Source: Nocardioides cavernae (GTDB taxonomy: Bacteria; Actinomycetota; Actinomycetes; Propionibacteriales; Nocardioidaceae). Taken from it: a stretch of DNA of 64,000 bases. Positions 8,330 through 17,364 of the stretch are shown here, piece by piece. The stretch is taken from the NCBI RefSeq assembly GCF_016907475.1, contig NZ_JAFBCA010000001.1, forward strand, positions 3,782,001-3,846,000. Direction: 5' to 3'. Under the pieces are notes generated by a model. The model ran no database searches and was not told where the DNA came from. It saw nothing but the letters and a program-made list of their open reading frames with translations. Each line of letters opens with the position of its first letter. Within the stretch, counting starts at the first letter, position 1. The translations under genes and the position numbers were made by a program.

Positions 8330-9255
8330 TGTTGTCCGCCACCCGACCGATCGCCCTCGCCACCGCCCTCGCCTCGGCCGCTCTCCTTGCCGGCTGCGGC
8401 GGGTCCGACGACAGCGCCGGGAATGGTCGCTCGGCCGTCGCCGCGTTCTACCCGCTGGCCTGGGTGACCGGTCAGGTGGCGGGCGACGAGTGGGAGGTCA
8501 CCAACCTCACAGCACCGGGCACCGAGCCGCACGACCTGTCCCTCGACATCAAGCAGACCGCGTCCCTCGCGGAGGCCGACCTGATCGTCCTCCAGCACGA
8601 CTTCCAGCCCGCGGTCGACGAGACCGTCGACGCCAACGCGCCCGACGCCGAGATCGTCGACGCGGCAGACGTGGTCGAGCTCATGCCCGCCTCCGAGCAC
8701 GAGCACGAACACGAGGAGGCGGGCCACGACCACGGCGACCTCGACCCCCACTTCTGGCAGGACCCGCTCCTGATGGCCGACCTCGGCGACGCCGTGGCCG
8801 ACCGGCTGGTCGAGCTCGACCCCGACGGCGCCGCGGCGTACGAGGCTAACGCGGCGGACCTGCGCACGGAGCTGGAGGCCCTGGACCAGGAGTACGTCGA
8901 CGGCCTGGCGCAGTGCGAGCGAACGACGACCGTCGTCAGCCACGAGGCGTTCTCCTACCTCGCCCGCTACGGGCTGCAGTTCGAGGCGATCGCCGGCCTC
9001 TCCCCCGACGCCGAGCCCACGCCGGCCGACCTGGCCCGGCTCCAGCAGCTGATCACCGACGACGGCATCACCACCGTCTTCTCCGAGCGCCTCGCCAGCA
9101 GCAAGATGGCCGACTCCCTCGCCGGCGACCTCGGCCTCGAGACCGCGGTGCTCGACCCGGTCGAGGGCCTCTCGGACGAGACGTCCGACGACGACTACCT
9201 TTCCCTCATGGGCCAGAACCTCGACGCGCTCCGGAAGGCCAACGGATGCCAGTGA
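8329..9255 (+). CDS. znuA: Zinc ABC transporter substrate-binding lipoprotein ZnuA
   Basis: Captures zinc outside the membrane and hands it to ZnuB. The 308-residue protein has a lipoprotein signal ending LLAGC (Cys23), the metal-binding cluster A-I fold, and a His-rich loop at about residues 123-140 (SEHEHEHEEAGHDHGD) followed by LDPHFWQDP. This loop is typical of zinc rather than manganese binders. Conserved VVSHEAFSYLARYGL and ITTVFSERLAS carry further ligand positions. ATG at 8329 is preferred because the signal peptide then begins MLSATRPIAL; an in-frame GTG at 8314 lies between the promoter elements. The gene overlaps znuC by 10 bases. Confidence 0.95.
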   Translation: MLSATRPIALATALASAALLAGCGGSDDSAGNGRSAVAAFYPLAWVTGQVAGDEWEVTNLTAPGTEPHDLSLDIKQTASLAEADLIVLQHDFQPAVDETVDANAPDAEIVDAADVVELMPASEHEHEHEEAGHDHGDLDPHFWQDPLLMADLGDAVADRLVELDPDGAAAYEANAADLRTELEALDQEYVDGLAQCERTTTVVSHEAFSYLARYGLQFEAIAGLSPDAEPTPADLARLQQLITDDGITTVFSERLASSKMADSLAGDLGLETAVLDPVEGLSDETSDDDYLSLMGQNLDALRKANGCQ

Positions 9256-10034
9256 GCCCCGGAGCACCTCCGGTCGAGGTCCGCGACGGGTCGGTCGCGA
9301 TCGGCGGCCGCCCGATCCTGCGCGGGATCGACCTCACCGTCCGGTCCGGCGAGTTCCTGGCGCTGATGGGCGCGAACGGCTCCGGCAAGTCGACCCTCGT
9401 GCGCGCGGTCACCGGCCTGCTGCCGGTGACGGGCGGCGGCATCAGCCTCTTCGGAACGCCGTACGCCGACTTCCGCGACTGGAAGCGGGTCGGCTTCGTG
9501 CCGCAGCGCGCCTCAGCGGCCAGCGGCGTGCCCGCGACCGTCTGGGAGGTCGTCGCGTCAGGGCGCATCACCCGGCGGCGCCCCTTCCTCCCGCTCTCCC
9601 GCGAGGACCGACGGGCGATCGCCGACGCGATCGACGTCGTCGGGCTGTCCGACCGCACCGGCCTCGGCGTGTCCCAGCTGAGCGGCGGGCAGCAGCAGCG
9701 CGTCCTGATCGCCCGCGCACTGGCCGGCGAGCCCGACCTCCTGGTGCTCGACGAGCCCACCGCCGGGGTCGACCTCGGCAACCAGCGCGCCCTCGCCGAC
9801 GCGCTCGCCACCTTCAAGGCCGGCGGCGCCACCATCGTGCTGGTCGCCCACGAGCTCGGCCCGATGGCGCCGCTGATCGACCGCGCGGTCGTGATGCGCG
9901 ACGGCCGCATCGCCTACGACGGGCCTGCGCTCGACGAGGAGGACGCCCACGGGCACCACCACCCGCTGGCCGCCTCGCACGACCACGTCCCGCACGTGGG
10001 ATCGCCGCTCGACGAGCTGGGAGGCGGGCGATGA
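9246..10034 (+). CDS. znuC: Zinc ABC transporter ATP-binding protein ZnuC
   Basis: Powers zinc import. The 262-residue ATPase shows Walker A GANGSGKST (42-50), the signature LSGGQQQR (145-152), Walker B LLVLDEPTAGVD and the switch His in VAHELG. Start at 9246 overlaps the end of znuA by 10 bases, and its stop overlaps the znuB start (ATGA), so all are translationally coupled. Unusual is the C-terminal tail (about residues 232-250), with seven histidines in AHGHHHPLAASHDHVPH. This may sense or buffer zinc on the inner side; that role is inferred. Confidence 0.94.
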   Translation: MPVSPGAPPVEVRDGSVAIGGRPILRGIDLTVRSGEFLALMGANGSGKSTLVRAVTGLLPVTGGGISLFGTPYADFRDWKRVGFVPQRASAASGVPATVWEVVASGRITRRRPFLPLSREDRRAIADAIDVVGLSDRTGLGVSQLSGGQQQRVLIARALAGEPDLLVLDEPTAGVDLGNQRALADALATFKAGGATIVLVAHELGPMAPLIDRAVVMRDGRIAYDGPALDEEDAHGHHHPLAASHDHVPHVGSPLDELGGGR

Positions 10035-11038
10035 GCGACTTCGTCGACCTCTTCTCGCTGCCCTTCATGCAGCGCGCGCTCCTCGCCGCGCTGCTGACGG
10101 GCCTGGCCGCGCCGGCGATCGGCACCTTCCTCGTGCAGCGCCGCCTCGCCCTGCTGGGGGACGGCATCGGCCACGTCGCCGTCACCGGCGTCGCGATCGG
10201 TTTGCTCACCGGCACCTCGCCGACGTGGACCGCCGTCGTCGTCGCGGTCCTCGGCGCCGTCCTGATCGAGGTCATCCGCGAGCGGGGCCACACCAACGGC
10301 GACGTCGCGCTGGCCCTGCTCTTCTACGGCGGCCTCGCCGGCGGCGTGCTGATCACCGGCCTCGCCGGACAGGGGGCGGCGAGGCTCCAGGAGTACCTCT
10401 TCGGGTCGCTCACCAGCATCACCGCCAGCGACGTGTGGTTCACGTTCGGCCTGACCGTGGTGCTGCTCGTGACCACGCTCGGCCTGCTCCCCCAGCTGTT
10501 CGCCGTCTCCAGCGACCCCGACTTCGCCCGGGTCGCCGGCCTGCGCGTGCGCGTCTACAACCTGCTGATCGCCGTGCTCGCCGCGGTGACCGTCACCGTC
10601 GCGATGCGCACCGTCGGCCTCCTGCTCGTGTCCGCGTTGATGGTGGTGCCGGTCGCGACCGCCCAGCAGCTCGCCCGCTCGTTCCGTACGACGATCGCGG
10701 GCGCGATGGTCGTCGGCGTCCTGGCGGCCCTCGGCGGGCTGCTGCTCAGCGCGGGCCTGTCGTTCCGGGCCACCGTGGCTCCGGGGCCGACGATCGTGCT
10801 GCTCGCCCTCGCGATGTTCGCCTCCACCTGGCCCATCGGCGTGTGGCTGCGCAGGCGCCGTCGGATGCTCTCACCGTTCCCGAGCGTCGAGGTCGCCACG
10901 CACACGATCACCGACGAGCACCCGCACCAGCACGGCACGGACTGCGGCCACCCGGCCGTGCCGCACGCGGACCACGTCGACTACGTCCACGACGGCCACC
11001 GGCACGCCGTACACGGAGAGCACTATGACGAGCACTGA
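10031..11038 (+). CDS. znuB: Zinc ABC transporter permease ZnuB
   Basis: Membrane channel subunit of the zinc importer, ABC-3 family, 335 residues with about eight or nine hydrophobic helices between residues 15 and 275. The family motif region LLGDGIGHVAVTGVAIG is present near residue 40. The C-terminal 40-45 residues form a cytoplasmic tail with 12 histidines (segments EHPHQHGTDCGHP and HDGHRHAVHGEHYDEH), longer than in typical ZnuB. The last 14 bases overlap the zur start, so the repressor is translated from the same message. Confidence 0.94.
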   Translation: MSDFVDLFSLPFMQRALLAALLTGLAAPAIGTFLVQRRLALLGDGIGHVAVTGVAIGLLTGTSPTWTAVVVAVLGAVLIEVIRERGHTNGDVALALLFYGGLAGGVLITGLAGQGAARLQEYLFGSLTSITASDVWFTFGLTVVLLVTTLGLLPQLFAVSSDPDFARVAGLRVRVYNLLIAVLAAVTVTVAMRTVGLLLVSALMVVPVATAQQLARSFRTTIAGAMVVGVLAALGGLLLSAGLSFRATVAPGPTIVLLALAMFASTWPIGVWLRRRRRMLSPFPSVEVATHTITDEHPHQHGTDCGHPAVPHADHVDYVHDGHRHAVHGEHYDEH

Positions 11039-11432
11039 CCCCACCCCGCGGCCCTCGGTCCGACCGACCCGCCAGCGTCGGGCGGTCGCCGCCGCGCTTG
11101 CGGGCTTCGACGACTTCCGCAGCGCGCAGGAGATCCACGACCTCATCTCGCAGCAGGGCGAGTCGGTCGGCCTCGCGACCGTCTACCGCACGCTGGCGAC
11201 CCTCGCCGACGCCGGTGAGGTCGACATGCTGCGCAACGAGGACGGCGAGGCCATCTGGCGCAGCTGCTCCGACACGCACCACCACCACCTCGTGTGCCGC
11301 ACGTGCGGGGCGACCGTGGAGGTCGAGGGCCCGGCCGTCGAGCGGTGGACGAGTGCGATCGCGAGCGAGCACGGCTACGCCGACATCAGCCACACGCTCG
11401 AGATCTTCGGGACCTGCCCCGCCTGCCGCTAG
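11025..11432 (+). CDS. zur: Fur-family zinc uptake regulator Zur
   Basis: A 135-residue Fur-family repressor. An N-terminal winged helix (RQRRAVAAALAGFDDFRSAQ, then IHDLI, and GLATVYRTLATLADAGEVD as recognition region) leads to a metal-binding dimerisation domain with HHHHLVCRTCG and CPACR, the two CxxC pairs that bind structural zinc. Location as the last gene of znuACB argues for Zur rather than an iron Fur. It probably acts at the two boxes in front of znuA. The stop codon overlaps that of the convergent uppS by two bases. Confidence 0.92.
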   Translation: MTSTDPTPRPSVRPTRQRRAVAAALAGFDDFRSAQEIHDLISQQGESVGLATVYRTLATLADAGEVDMLRNEDGEAIWRSCSDTHHHHLVCRTCGATVEVEGPAVERWTSAIASEHGYADISHTLEIFGTCPACR

Positions 11433-12244
11433 GGCTGGCCGGGAGCCTGGTCGGGCGCGTGGTCGGGCGCCTGGTTGGGCATCGCGCCGCCGTAGCGGCG
11501 GTCGCGGCTGGCGTACGTCTCGACGGCCGACCACAGGTGCCGTCGGTCGACGTCGGGCCACAGCACGTCGGTGAAGACCATCTCGCTGTAGGCGGCCTGC
11601 CACAGCATGTAGTTGGACAGTCGCTGCTCCCCCGACGTGCGCCAGACCAGGTCGGCGTCCGGGAGCTCGGGGACGTAGAGGTGCCGGGCGAAGACGCGCT
11701 CGTCGATCTTGTCCGGGTTGAGGCGGCCGGCGGCGACCTCGCGGCCGATGGCGCGGGCGGCGTCGGCGAGCTCGGCCCGGCCGCCGTAGTTCACGCACAT
11801 CGTGAGGGTGAGGACGTCGTTGTCCTTGGTCATCTGCTCGGCGACCTGGAGCTCCTTGATGACCGAGCGCCACAGCCGAGGAGCGCGACCGGCCCAGCGC
11901 ACGCGTACGCCGAGGTCGTGCATCTCGTCGCGCCGGCGGCGGATCACGTCGCGGTTGAAGCCCATCAGGAAGCGCACCTCGTCGGGCGAGCGCGACCAGT
12001 TCTCGGTGGAGAACGCGTAGGCCGAGATGGCCTTCACGCCGATCTCGATCGCGCCCTCGACGACGTCGAACAGCGTGTGCTCGCCCTGCTCGTGCCCCTT
12101 CGTGCGGGGCAGTCCACGCTCCTTCGCCCACCGGCCGTTGCCGTCCATGATGATCGCGACGTGCTCGGGCACGAGGTCGCGCGGGACCGGCGGCGGCGTC
12201 GCGCCGCTCGGGTGCGGGGTCGGCGGCTTCACCTGTCGCTTCAC
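11429..12244 (-). CDS. uppS: Isoprenyl diphosphate synthase (UppS family)
   Basis: Cis-prenyltransferase making the polyprenyl diphosphate lipid carrier for cell-wall synthesis. The 271-residue protein has the catalytic P-loop IIMDGNGRWA (Asp34), AISAYAFSTENWSR, the VRWAGR motif and CVNYGGRAE. In actinobacteria the uppS next to recO often makes decaprenyl diphosphate, so the exact chain length is open. The first 25 residues are a Pro/Thr-rich extension. The C-terminus (NQAPDHAPDQAPGQP) is encoded by three 12-bp tandem repeats. Its stop overlaps the convergent zur stop. Confidence 0.93.
   Translation of the reverse strand: MKRQVKPPTPHPSGATPPPVPRDLVPEHVAIIMDGNGRWAKERGLPRTKGHEQGEHTLFDVVEGAIEIGVKAISAYAFSTENWSRSPDEVRFLMGFNRDVIRRRRDEMHDLGVRVRWAGRAPRLWRSVIKELQVAEQMTKDNDVLTLTMCVNYGGRAELADAARAIGREVAAGRLNPDKIDERVFARHLYVPELPDADLVWRTSGEQRLSNYMLWQAAYSEMVFTDVLWPDVDRRHLWSAVETYASRDRRYGGAMPNQAPDHAPDQAPGQP
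11441..11476. repeat. Three 12-bp tandem repeats in the uppS 3' end
   Basis: GGGAGCCTGGTC, GGGCGCGTGGTC and GGGCGCCTGGTT follow each other directly. Because the unit is 12 bp, copy-number change would add or remove four residues (Ala-Pro-Asp-Gln/His type) from UppS without a frameshift. Confidence 0.85.
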
Positions 12245-12296
12245 GGCGCCAGCCTAGGCGCGTGGACGTGCACCAGCCATGAGGTGGGACCTCAGG

Positions 12297-13247
12297 TCAC
12301 TCGGTCTGCCGGGCCACGACCACTGCCAGACCGGCAGCCAGCAGCCCGAGCAGCCCGAACAGCCCGATCAGCTTCAGCACCTCGACCGTGCCCCACCGTC
12401 CGGGCGCCCGGAGGTCCGTCTCCTCACCCCCCAGCGGGCCGAGCGCCCACGCGTCGCCGTCCTCATCACTCGGTGGGCCGACGTCGACCGAGCCCGGCAC
12501 GTCGCCATCGATCCACGAGTGCATGAGCGCGTTCGTCAGGTTCCACAGCTCCTGGTCCGCGTCCAGCTCGTCGGGGTGCTGCACGATGGCCGACACTGCC
12601 ATCGGGCGTGGAGGCAGCTCGTCGCAGAGACCTGCTCGTGACGGCGGTTGTCCGACGCGTGTGGGGCCGGTCGACGCGGGACCGGCGGCCGCACCGTCGC
12701 CCGAGCCGCCGACGGCATTGCTGTCGGCCTGACCACTCGAAGCGGACGCCTGGGCAGCGGCGGGGGTCTGGGCCGGCCCGTCGACCGGATCGACGGTCCC
12801 TGTCGCGGGCTCTCCCGCCGGTTGCTCGACTGGCTCACCGGCCCGACCCCCAGCGCCGCGGCCGTCCCCGCCATCAGCACGGTCGTCGGCCGGACGCACC
12901 ACCGGTTCGACGACCTTGACCGCCGGCTCGGCAGCCTTGCCAGCACCCGGTAGCGACGTGACGGCCTGCTCGACGTCGGACGCCGCCGGCTCCACGACGT
13001 TCTCGACGGCTGGCTCGACGGCTTCCTGCACCGGTTGCGGGACGGCCGACTGGACCGCTTCGACCGCCGACTGCACCACGGGCTGGATCGCACCTCCGAG
13101 GCCCTCGGTGACGTCGCCGAGGGGTCCGGCATCACCTGCGTGCGCCCCCGTGCCCGCGGACAGAGCCAGCACGACCGTGGCGGCAACCAGGACGACACCG
13201 CGCCCCACCCATCGTCGTAGGGGTAGTGGGTGCAACTGCTTCGTCAT
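12297..13247 (-). CDS. Exported Val/Pro/Glu/Ala-rich protein with C-terminal membrane anchor
   Basis: A 316-residue protein not recognised. It has a Sec-type signal peptide (residues 1-37, ending GTGAHA), then an imperfect repetitive region (about 50-110) of short VEPAV/VQSAV/VEPA-type units that could form an extended rod. A Gly/Ala/Gln disordered stretch is followed by a short folded part with CDELPPRPMAVSAIVQHPDE and WNLTNALMHSWIDGD. One membrane helix lies near the C-terminus (KLIGLFGLLGLLAAGLAVVV) with only a short charged tail. No LPxTG motif is seen. GGAGG eight bases before the ATG supports the start. It is probably a surface-exposed stalk protein; this is inference. Confidence 0.65.
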   Translation of the reverse strand: MTKQLHPLPLRRWVGRGVVLVAATVVLALSAGTGAHAGDAGPLGDVTEGLGGAIQPVVQSAVEAVQSAVPQPVQEAVEPAVENVVEPAASDVEQAVTSLPGAGKAAEPAVKVVEPVVRPADDRADGGDGRGAGGRAGEPVEQPAGEPATGTVDPVDGPAQTPAAAQASASSGQADSNAVGGSGDGAAAGPASTGPTRVGQPPSRAGLCDELPPRPMAVSAIVQHPDELDADQELWNLTNALMHSWIDGDVPGSVDVGPPSDEDGDAWALGPLGGEETDLRAPGRWGTVEVLKLIGLFGLLGLLAAGLAVVVARQTE

Positions 13248-13497
13248 GATGATCGCCTCCGGACAGCCGTCTCGCCCGGGCCGGACGTGGCCCTCAGGCT
13301 CTTACCGGGCTCAACGAGGTCCCGTGGCGTACGGGTACGCGTGCAGGAGCGTCTCGAGGATCTTTCCCCAAGATGTGGTGCCCGCGGCGCGAACCGGGCG
13401 GTCGGTGTCGGTTGTTCATTCTCCGCCGATGTCGGTGGCCGGCCCGTGACTCCTGCGGGTGTGTCCTCGGCCGTGCGGACGCGGCTACGGTCCGTCG

Positions 13498-13824
13498 ATG
13501 ACCGTGGTGCGGGGGTTCGAGGTCGCTGCGTGGGTGGTGTTCTGGGTGGGCATCGTGACCATGCTGGTGCGGGGCGCGTTCCTTCGTGCGCCGGCCCAGA
13601 AGTACCGCACCGGCTGGATCCTCGCCTGGACCTTCCTGCTGACCGGCCCCGTCTTCGCGGTCGTCTACACGCTCGGGGGCCTCGGTGTGGCCGAGACGTT
13701 CTTCGGCGACAGCGGTCGTCGCGGCCCGTGGTTCATGGCCATCTGCGGTGTCGTCCTCACCGCCTGCGCGCCCGGCGCCCTTCGTCGTACGCGGCGCGGG
13801 ATGGCCGCGGGACGAGCCGACTGA
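13498..13824 (+). CDS. Small membrane protein
   Basis: A 108-residue protein with three hydrophobic segments: VAAWVVFWVGIVTMLV (about 8-23), ILAWTFLLTGPVFAVVYTLG (41-60) and FMAICGVVLTACAPG (78-92). A basic tail (RRTRRGMAAGR) suggests the C-terminus is inside. ATG at 13498 starts MTVVRGFEVAAW. I do not recognise the family. It faces the convergent recO with a 19-base gap and has no clear partner gene. Confidence 0.6.
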   Translation: MTVVRGFEVAAWVVFWVGIVTMLVRGAFLRAPAQKYRTGWILAWTFLLTGPVFAVVYTLGGLGVAETFFGDSGRRGPWFMAICGVVLTACAPGALRRTRRGMAAGRAD

Positions 13825-13843
13825 CCGCCTCGCGCGTCTGGCC

Positions 13844-14572
13844 TCAGCGCTCGACGTACGCCATCGAGCGCAGGCCGCGCTCGAGGTGCCAGGCGAGGTA
13901 GGCCGAGACGAGGTTGCTGGCCTCGCGCAGGTGGCGCGGCTCGGCGGCGTGGACGACGGGCCAGTCGCCGACGAGCAGTGCCCCGAGCAGGACGACCGTC
14001 TCCCCGGCGGGGGTGGCCGATCCCGGCAGCTTGTCGGAGGAGCACAGGACGCCGCCGGCCGACGGGTTGAAGAATCGGTGCGGACCCTCGACGCCGCACT
14101 GCACGCAGTGGTCGAACGACGGCGCGTAGCCCGCGACGGCCAGCGAGCGCAGCAGGTAGGAGTCGAGGACCTGCTTGGCGGGGTGCTCGGCGCCGGCCAT
14201 CGCCCGCAGCCCGCCGACGAGCAGCAGGAACTGCTGGACCGCGGGCTCCTTCTCCTCGGTGACCAGGCGCTCGGCGGTCTCGAGCATCACCGTGCCGGCG
14301 GTGTAGCGGTCGTAGTCGAGCCCCAGCCGCGCGTGGAACGGGTCGAGCGTCTCGGCCTGCGTGACCACGTCGAGGCTGCGTCCCTCCGCGAGCTGGAGGT
14401 CGACGTGGTTGAACGGCTCGAGGCGCGAGCCCCAGCGTGACGTCGTACGCCGCACCCCCTTGGCGACCGCGCGCACGCGCCCGTGCTGACGGGTCAGCAG
14501 GGTGATGATGCGGTCGGCCTCGCCCAGCTTGTGGGTGCGGAGCACGACGGCCTCGTCGCGGTACAGGGGCAC
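13844..14572 (-). CDS. recO: DNA repair protein RecO
   Basis: Loads RecA on SSB-coated DNA in the RecFOR pathway. The protein (242 residues from the chosen start) has the N-terminal OB-fold beginning PLYRDEAVVLRTHKLGEADR, the central helical region, and a zinc-finger site with CVQCG and GGVLCSS. GTG at 14572 was chosen because GGGGGAG lies nine bases upstream and RecO proteins usually begin three or four residues before the YRDEAVVLRT motif. An in-frame GTG at 14590 would add six residues. The uppS-recO-leuA-era neighbourhood is conserved in actinobacteria. Confidence 0.93.
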   Translation of the reverse strand: MPLYRDEAVVLRTHKLGEADRIITLLTRQHGRVRAVAKGVRRTTSRWGSRLEPFNHVDLQLAEGRSLDVVTQAETLDPFHARLGLDYDRYTAGTVMLETAERLVTEEKEPAVQQFLLLVGGLRAMAGAEHPAKQVLDSYLLRSLAVAGYAPSFDHCVQCGVEGPHRFFNPSAGGVLCSSDKLPGSATPAGETVVLLGALLVGDWPVVHAAEPRHLREASNLVSAYLAWHLERGLRSMAYVER

Positions 14573-14626
14573 GAGGTCATTCTCCCCCACCGAGCCTGCG
14601 CAAGCCCGTACGGGCGGGGTGCGGCG

Positions 14627-15505
14627 TCAGCGTTTCCGGGTGCGGGTCTTCGTCGTGGCCTTCGTCGTCGCGGGGTGCTCCTGCCAGCACTCGAGGGCGA
14701 AGTCGGCAGCGGCGGTGGTCAGCCGCTCCGGCCGGAACCGCCACTCGAGGATCGAGGTCGCTCGCTCGAGCCGGACGTTGGGCAGCTCCGCGGCCAGCAT
14801 GTCGGCGTCGACGAACGGGTGGATGGGGTCGATCGGGTGACCGACGAGGAAGACCGGCGCCTGGATCCGACGACGCTGGCTGCGGGACGGGGCCAGCCGG
14901 CCGAAGATCACCCCGTGCAGCACCGAGGCGATGGACTCGGCGCGGTGGTCGACGGTGTCGAGGCAGATGCCGGCCCAGAACGGGACGATCCCGCGGGGCA
15001 CGGACCGCGAGACCCGCTGCAAGGTGTTGGCCGTGACCGGCAGGTAGCGCGCGGCGAGCATGATCGGGACGAACGCGAGGATCCCGGCGACCAGCGCGTT
15101 GTTGAGCACCGGCATCTCGACGATCAGGCCCTTGACCCGCTCCGGCGCGATGACCGCCACCTCCAGGGAGACGTTGGCGCCCAGCGAGGTGCCGCCGATG
15201 ACGGCCTGCTCGGCCCCGAGGTGGTCGAGCAGCGCGACGACCTGCTCGCCGAACGACGTCATCGAGTAGACCAGCGGGTCGGCCGGCTGGTCCGAGCGGC
15301 CGTGCCCCAGCAGGTCGAGGGTCACCACGTGCAGCCCTTGCGCGGCCATCGCTCGGGCGAGCGGCTGCTGCATCCGGCGCGGCATCAGCAGGCCGTGCAG
15401 CAGCACGACCCAGTCGTCGCCCGAGCCGTACTCGGTGTACTCGAGCCGGTCGCGCCCACCATCGGACTCGACGAAGAACTGTCCGATCCGCTCGCTGACC
15501 AACAT
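14627..15505 (-). CDS. Alpha/beta hydrolase
   Basis: A 292-residue hydrolase of the alpha/beta fold. Visible are the oxyanion-hole motif VVLLHGLLMPRRM, the nucleophile elbow GGTSLGAN (Ser in GxSxG), the LGHGRSDQP motif, and near the end VGHPIDPIHPF, which likely carries the acid and may include the catalytic His region. The lid region between is hydrophobic. The C-terminal tail is Lys/Thr/Arg-rich (TTKATTKTRTRKR), unusual for this family and probably a disordered or nucleic-acid/wall-associated tail. ATG at 15505 was chosen over a longer open frame. Substrate is unknown; it lies just downstream of leuA. Confidence 0.8.
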   Translation of the reverse strand: MLVSERIGQFFVESDGGRDRLEYTEYGSGDDWVVLLHGLLMPRRMQQPLARAMAAQGLHVVTLDLLGHGRSDQPADPLVYSMTSFGEQVVALLDHLGAEQAVIGGTSLGANVSLEVAVIAPERVKGLIVEMPVLNNALVAGILAFVPIMLAARYLPVTANTLQRVSRSVPRGIVPFWAGICLDTVDHRAESIASVLHGVIFGRLAPSRSQRRRIQAPVFLVGHPIDPIHPFVDADMLAAELPNVRLERATSILEWRFRPERLTTAAADFALECWQEHPATTKATTKTRTRKR

Positions 15506-15530
15506 GGACCGAATGTAGCGCTGCCGGCGC

Positions 15531-17300
15531 TCAGCCGCGGTTGACCGCGCTGATGACCGCCTTAAGCGAGGCGGTGACGATGTTGGCGTCGAGCCCCACG
15601 CCCCACAGCACCTTCTCGCCGACGGCACACTCGACGTACGCCGCCGCGATGGCGTCGCCACCGGACGACAACGCGTGCTCGTGGTAGTCGAGGACCCGGA
15701 CCTCGCCGCGCGCGGCGTAGGCCGGGTTGCCCGCCGCCTGCTCGGCCTCGACGAGCTCGTTGAGCGCGTTGGTGAACGCGTTGATCGGGCCGTTGCCGGC
15801 ACCGGTCAGCTCGCGGCGCTCGCCGTCGACGTACACCCCGACGGTGAGCTGGTCCTTCTCCCCCGCCGCGCTGGAGGTGTGGACCGAGTTGAGCTTGAGC
15901 GGGGTCTCGCGGTCGAGGTACTCCGCGCGGAAGACCGCCCAGATCTCCTCGGGCGTGATCTCTCCGCCCTCGGAGTCGGTGCGCTGCTGGACGACGCGGC
16001 TGAACTCGATCTGCGCACGACGCGGCAGGTCGAGCTTGTGCTCGGACTTGAGGACGTAGGCCACGCCGCCCTTGCCGGACTGGCTGTTGACGCGGATGAC
16101 CGCCTCGTAGGTGCGGCCGACGTCCTTGGGGTCGATCGGCAGGTACGGCGCCTCCCAGGGCAGCTCGCCGACCTCGACGCCCAGCGCGGCGGCCTTCTTG
16201 TCGAGGTCCTCGAGTCCCTTCTTGATGGCGTCCTGGTGGGAGCCGGAGAAGGCGGTGTAGACGAGGTCGCCCGCGTAGGGGTGGCGCGGGTGGACCGGCA
16301 GGTTGGTGCAGTACTCGACGGTGCGGCGGACCTCGTCGATGTCGCCGAGGTCGACCTGCGGGTCGATGCCCTGGCTGAAGAGGTTCATCGCCAGGGTCAC
16401 CAGGTCGACGTTGCCGGTGCGCTCGCCGTGGCCGAACAGGCAGCCCTCGACGCGGTCGGCGCCGGCCATCAGCCCCAGCTCGGTGGCCGCGACCGCGGTG
16501 CCGCGGTCGTTGTGCGGGTGCAGGCTGATCGCCGAGTGCTCGCGGCGGGTCAGGCCGCGGCCGAAGTACTCGATCTGGTCGGCGTAGGTGTTGGGCGTCG
16601 ACATCTCGACCGTGGCGGGCAGGTTGAGGATGATCTCGCGACCGGCCTCGGGCTGCCACACGTCGGAGACCGCCTCGCACACGCTCAGCGCGAAGTCGGT
16701 GTCGGACTGGGTGAAGATCTCCGGGCTGTACTGGTAGCCGAAGGCCTCGCTGCCGACGAGGCCGCCGAGCCGCTCCTCGGCGTACTTCATCACCATCTCG
16801 GTGCCGCGCACGGCGATGTTGCGGCACTCGTCGGGGGTGACGTTGAAGACCACGCGCTGGAACAGCGGGGCCGTGGCGTTGTAGAGATGGACGGTCGCGC
16901 GGGGGGCGCCGACCAGCGAGTCGACGGTGCGCTCGATCAGGTCCTCACGGGCCTGGGTCAGCACCGAGATCTGTACGTCGTCGGGGATCCGGTCCTCGTC
17001 GATGAGCTTGCGCACGAAGTCGAAGTCGGTCTGGCTGGCGCTGGGGAAGCCGACCTCGATCTCCTTGTAGCCCATCGACACCAGCAGCTCGAACATCGTG
17101 AGCTTGCGGGCGGGTGTCATCGGGTCGATGAGCGCCTGGTTGCCGTCGCGCAGGTCGGTGGACAGCCAGCGCGGCGCCTTCTCGACCTTCCAGGTCGGCC
17201 AGGTGCGGTCGGGCACGTCGACAGGGACGAACGGCGTGTAGCGGGCGAACGGCATCGGGCTCGTGCCCTGCTGGTTGGCGGTGTTGCTCAGGTTGGTCAT
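15531..17300 (-). CDS. leuA: 2-isopropylmalate synthase
   Basis: First committed step of leucine synthesis: acetyl-CoA plus 2-oxoisovalerate to 2-isopropylmalate. At 589 residues it is the long actinobacterial type. The DRE-TIM barrel has [16 protein letters not shown] near residue 46, the metal-binding HPHNDRG and [16 protein letters not shown] motifs, and a C-terminal regulatory domain (about 450-589) with [15 protein letters not shown] for leucine feedback. GAGGAAC stands just before the ATG at 17300. A leader peptide with four adjacent Leu codons lies 65 bases upstream, so expression is probably controlled by leucine supply. Confidence 0.96.
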   Translation of the reverse strand: MTNLSNTANQQGTSPMPFARYTPFVPVDVPDRTWPTWKVEKAPRWLSTDLRDGNQALIDPMTPARKLTMFELLVSMGYKEIEVGFPSASQTDFDFVRKLIDEDRIPDDVQISVLTQAREDLIERTVDSLVGAPRATVHLYNATAPLFQRVVFNVTPDECRNIAVRGTEMVMKYAEERLGGLVGSEAFGYQYSPEIFTQSDTDFALSVCEAVSDVWQPEAGREIILNLPATVEMSTPNTYADQIEYFGRGLTRREHSAISLHPHNDRGTAVAATELGLMAGADRVEGCLFGHGERTGNVDLVTLAMNLFSQGIDPQVDLGDIDEVRRTVEYCTNLPVHPRHPYAGDLVYTAFSGSHQDAIKKGLEDLDKKAAALGVEVGELPWEAPYLPIDPKDVGRTYEAVIRVNSQSGKGGVAYVLKSEHKLDLPRRAQIEFSRVVQQRTDSEGGEITPEEIWAVFRAEYLDRETPLKLNSVHTSSAAGEKDQLTVGVYVDGERRELTGAGNGPINAFTNALNELVEAEQAAGNPAYAARGEVRVLDYHEHALSSGGDAIAAAYVECAVGEKVLWGVGLDANIVTASLKAVISAVNRG

Positions 17301-17313
17301 GAGTTCCTCGATC

Positions 17314-17350
17314 TGCGGAAACGGGCGACCGGCACGCGCCACACTCCGCA
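17314..17350 (-). promoter_or_regulatory. Stem in the leuA leader RNA
   Basis: TGCGGA and TCCGCA (6-bp arms) bracket a 25-base segment between the leader peptide stop and the leuA ribosome site. It may be part of the structure that couples leader translation to leuA expression. There is no T tract, so this does not look like a simple intrinsic terminator. Confidence 0.35.
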
Positions 17351-17364
17351 ACGAGGGGGCCGGG

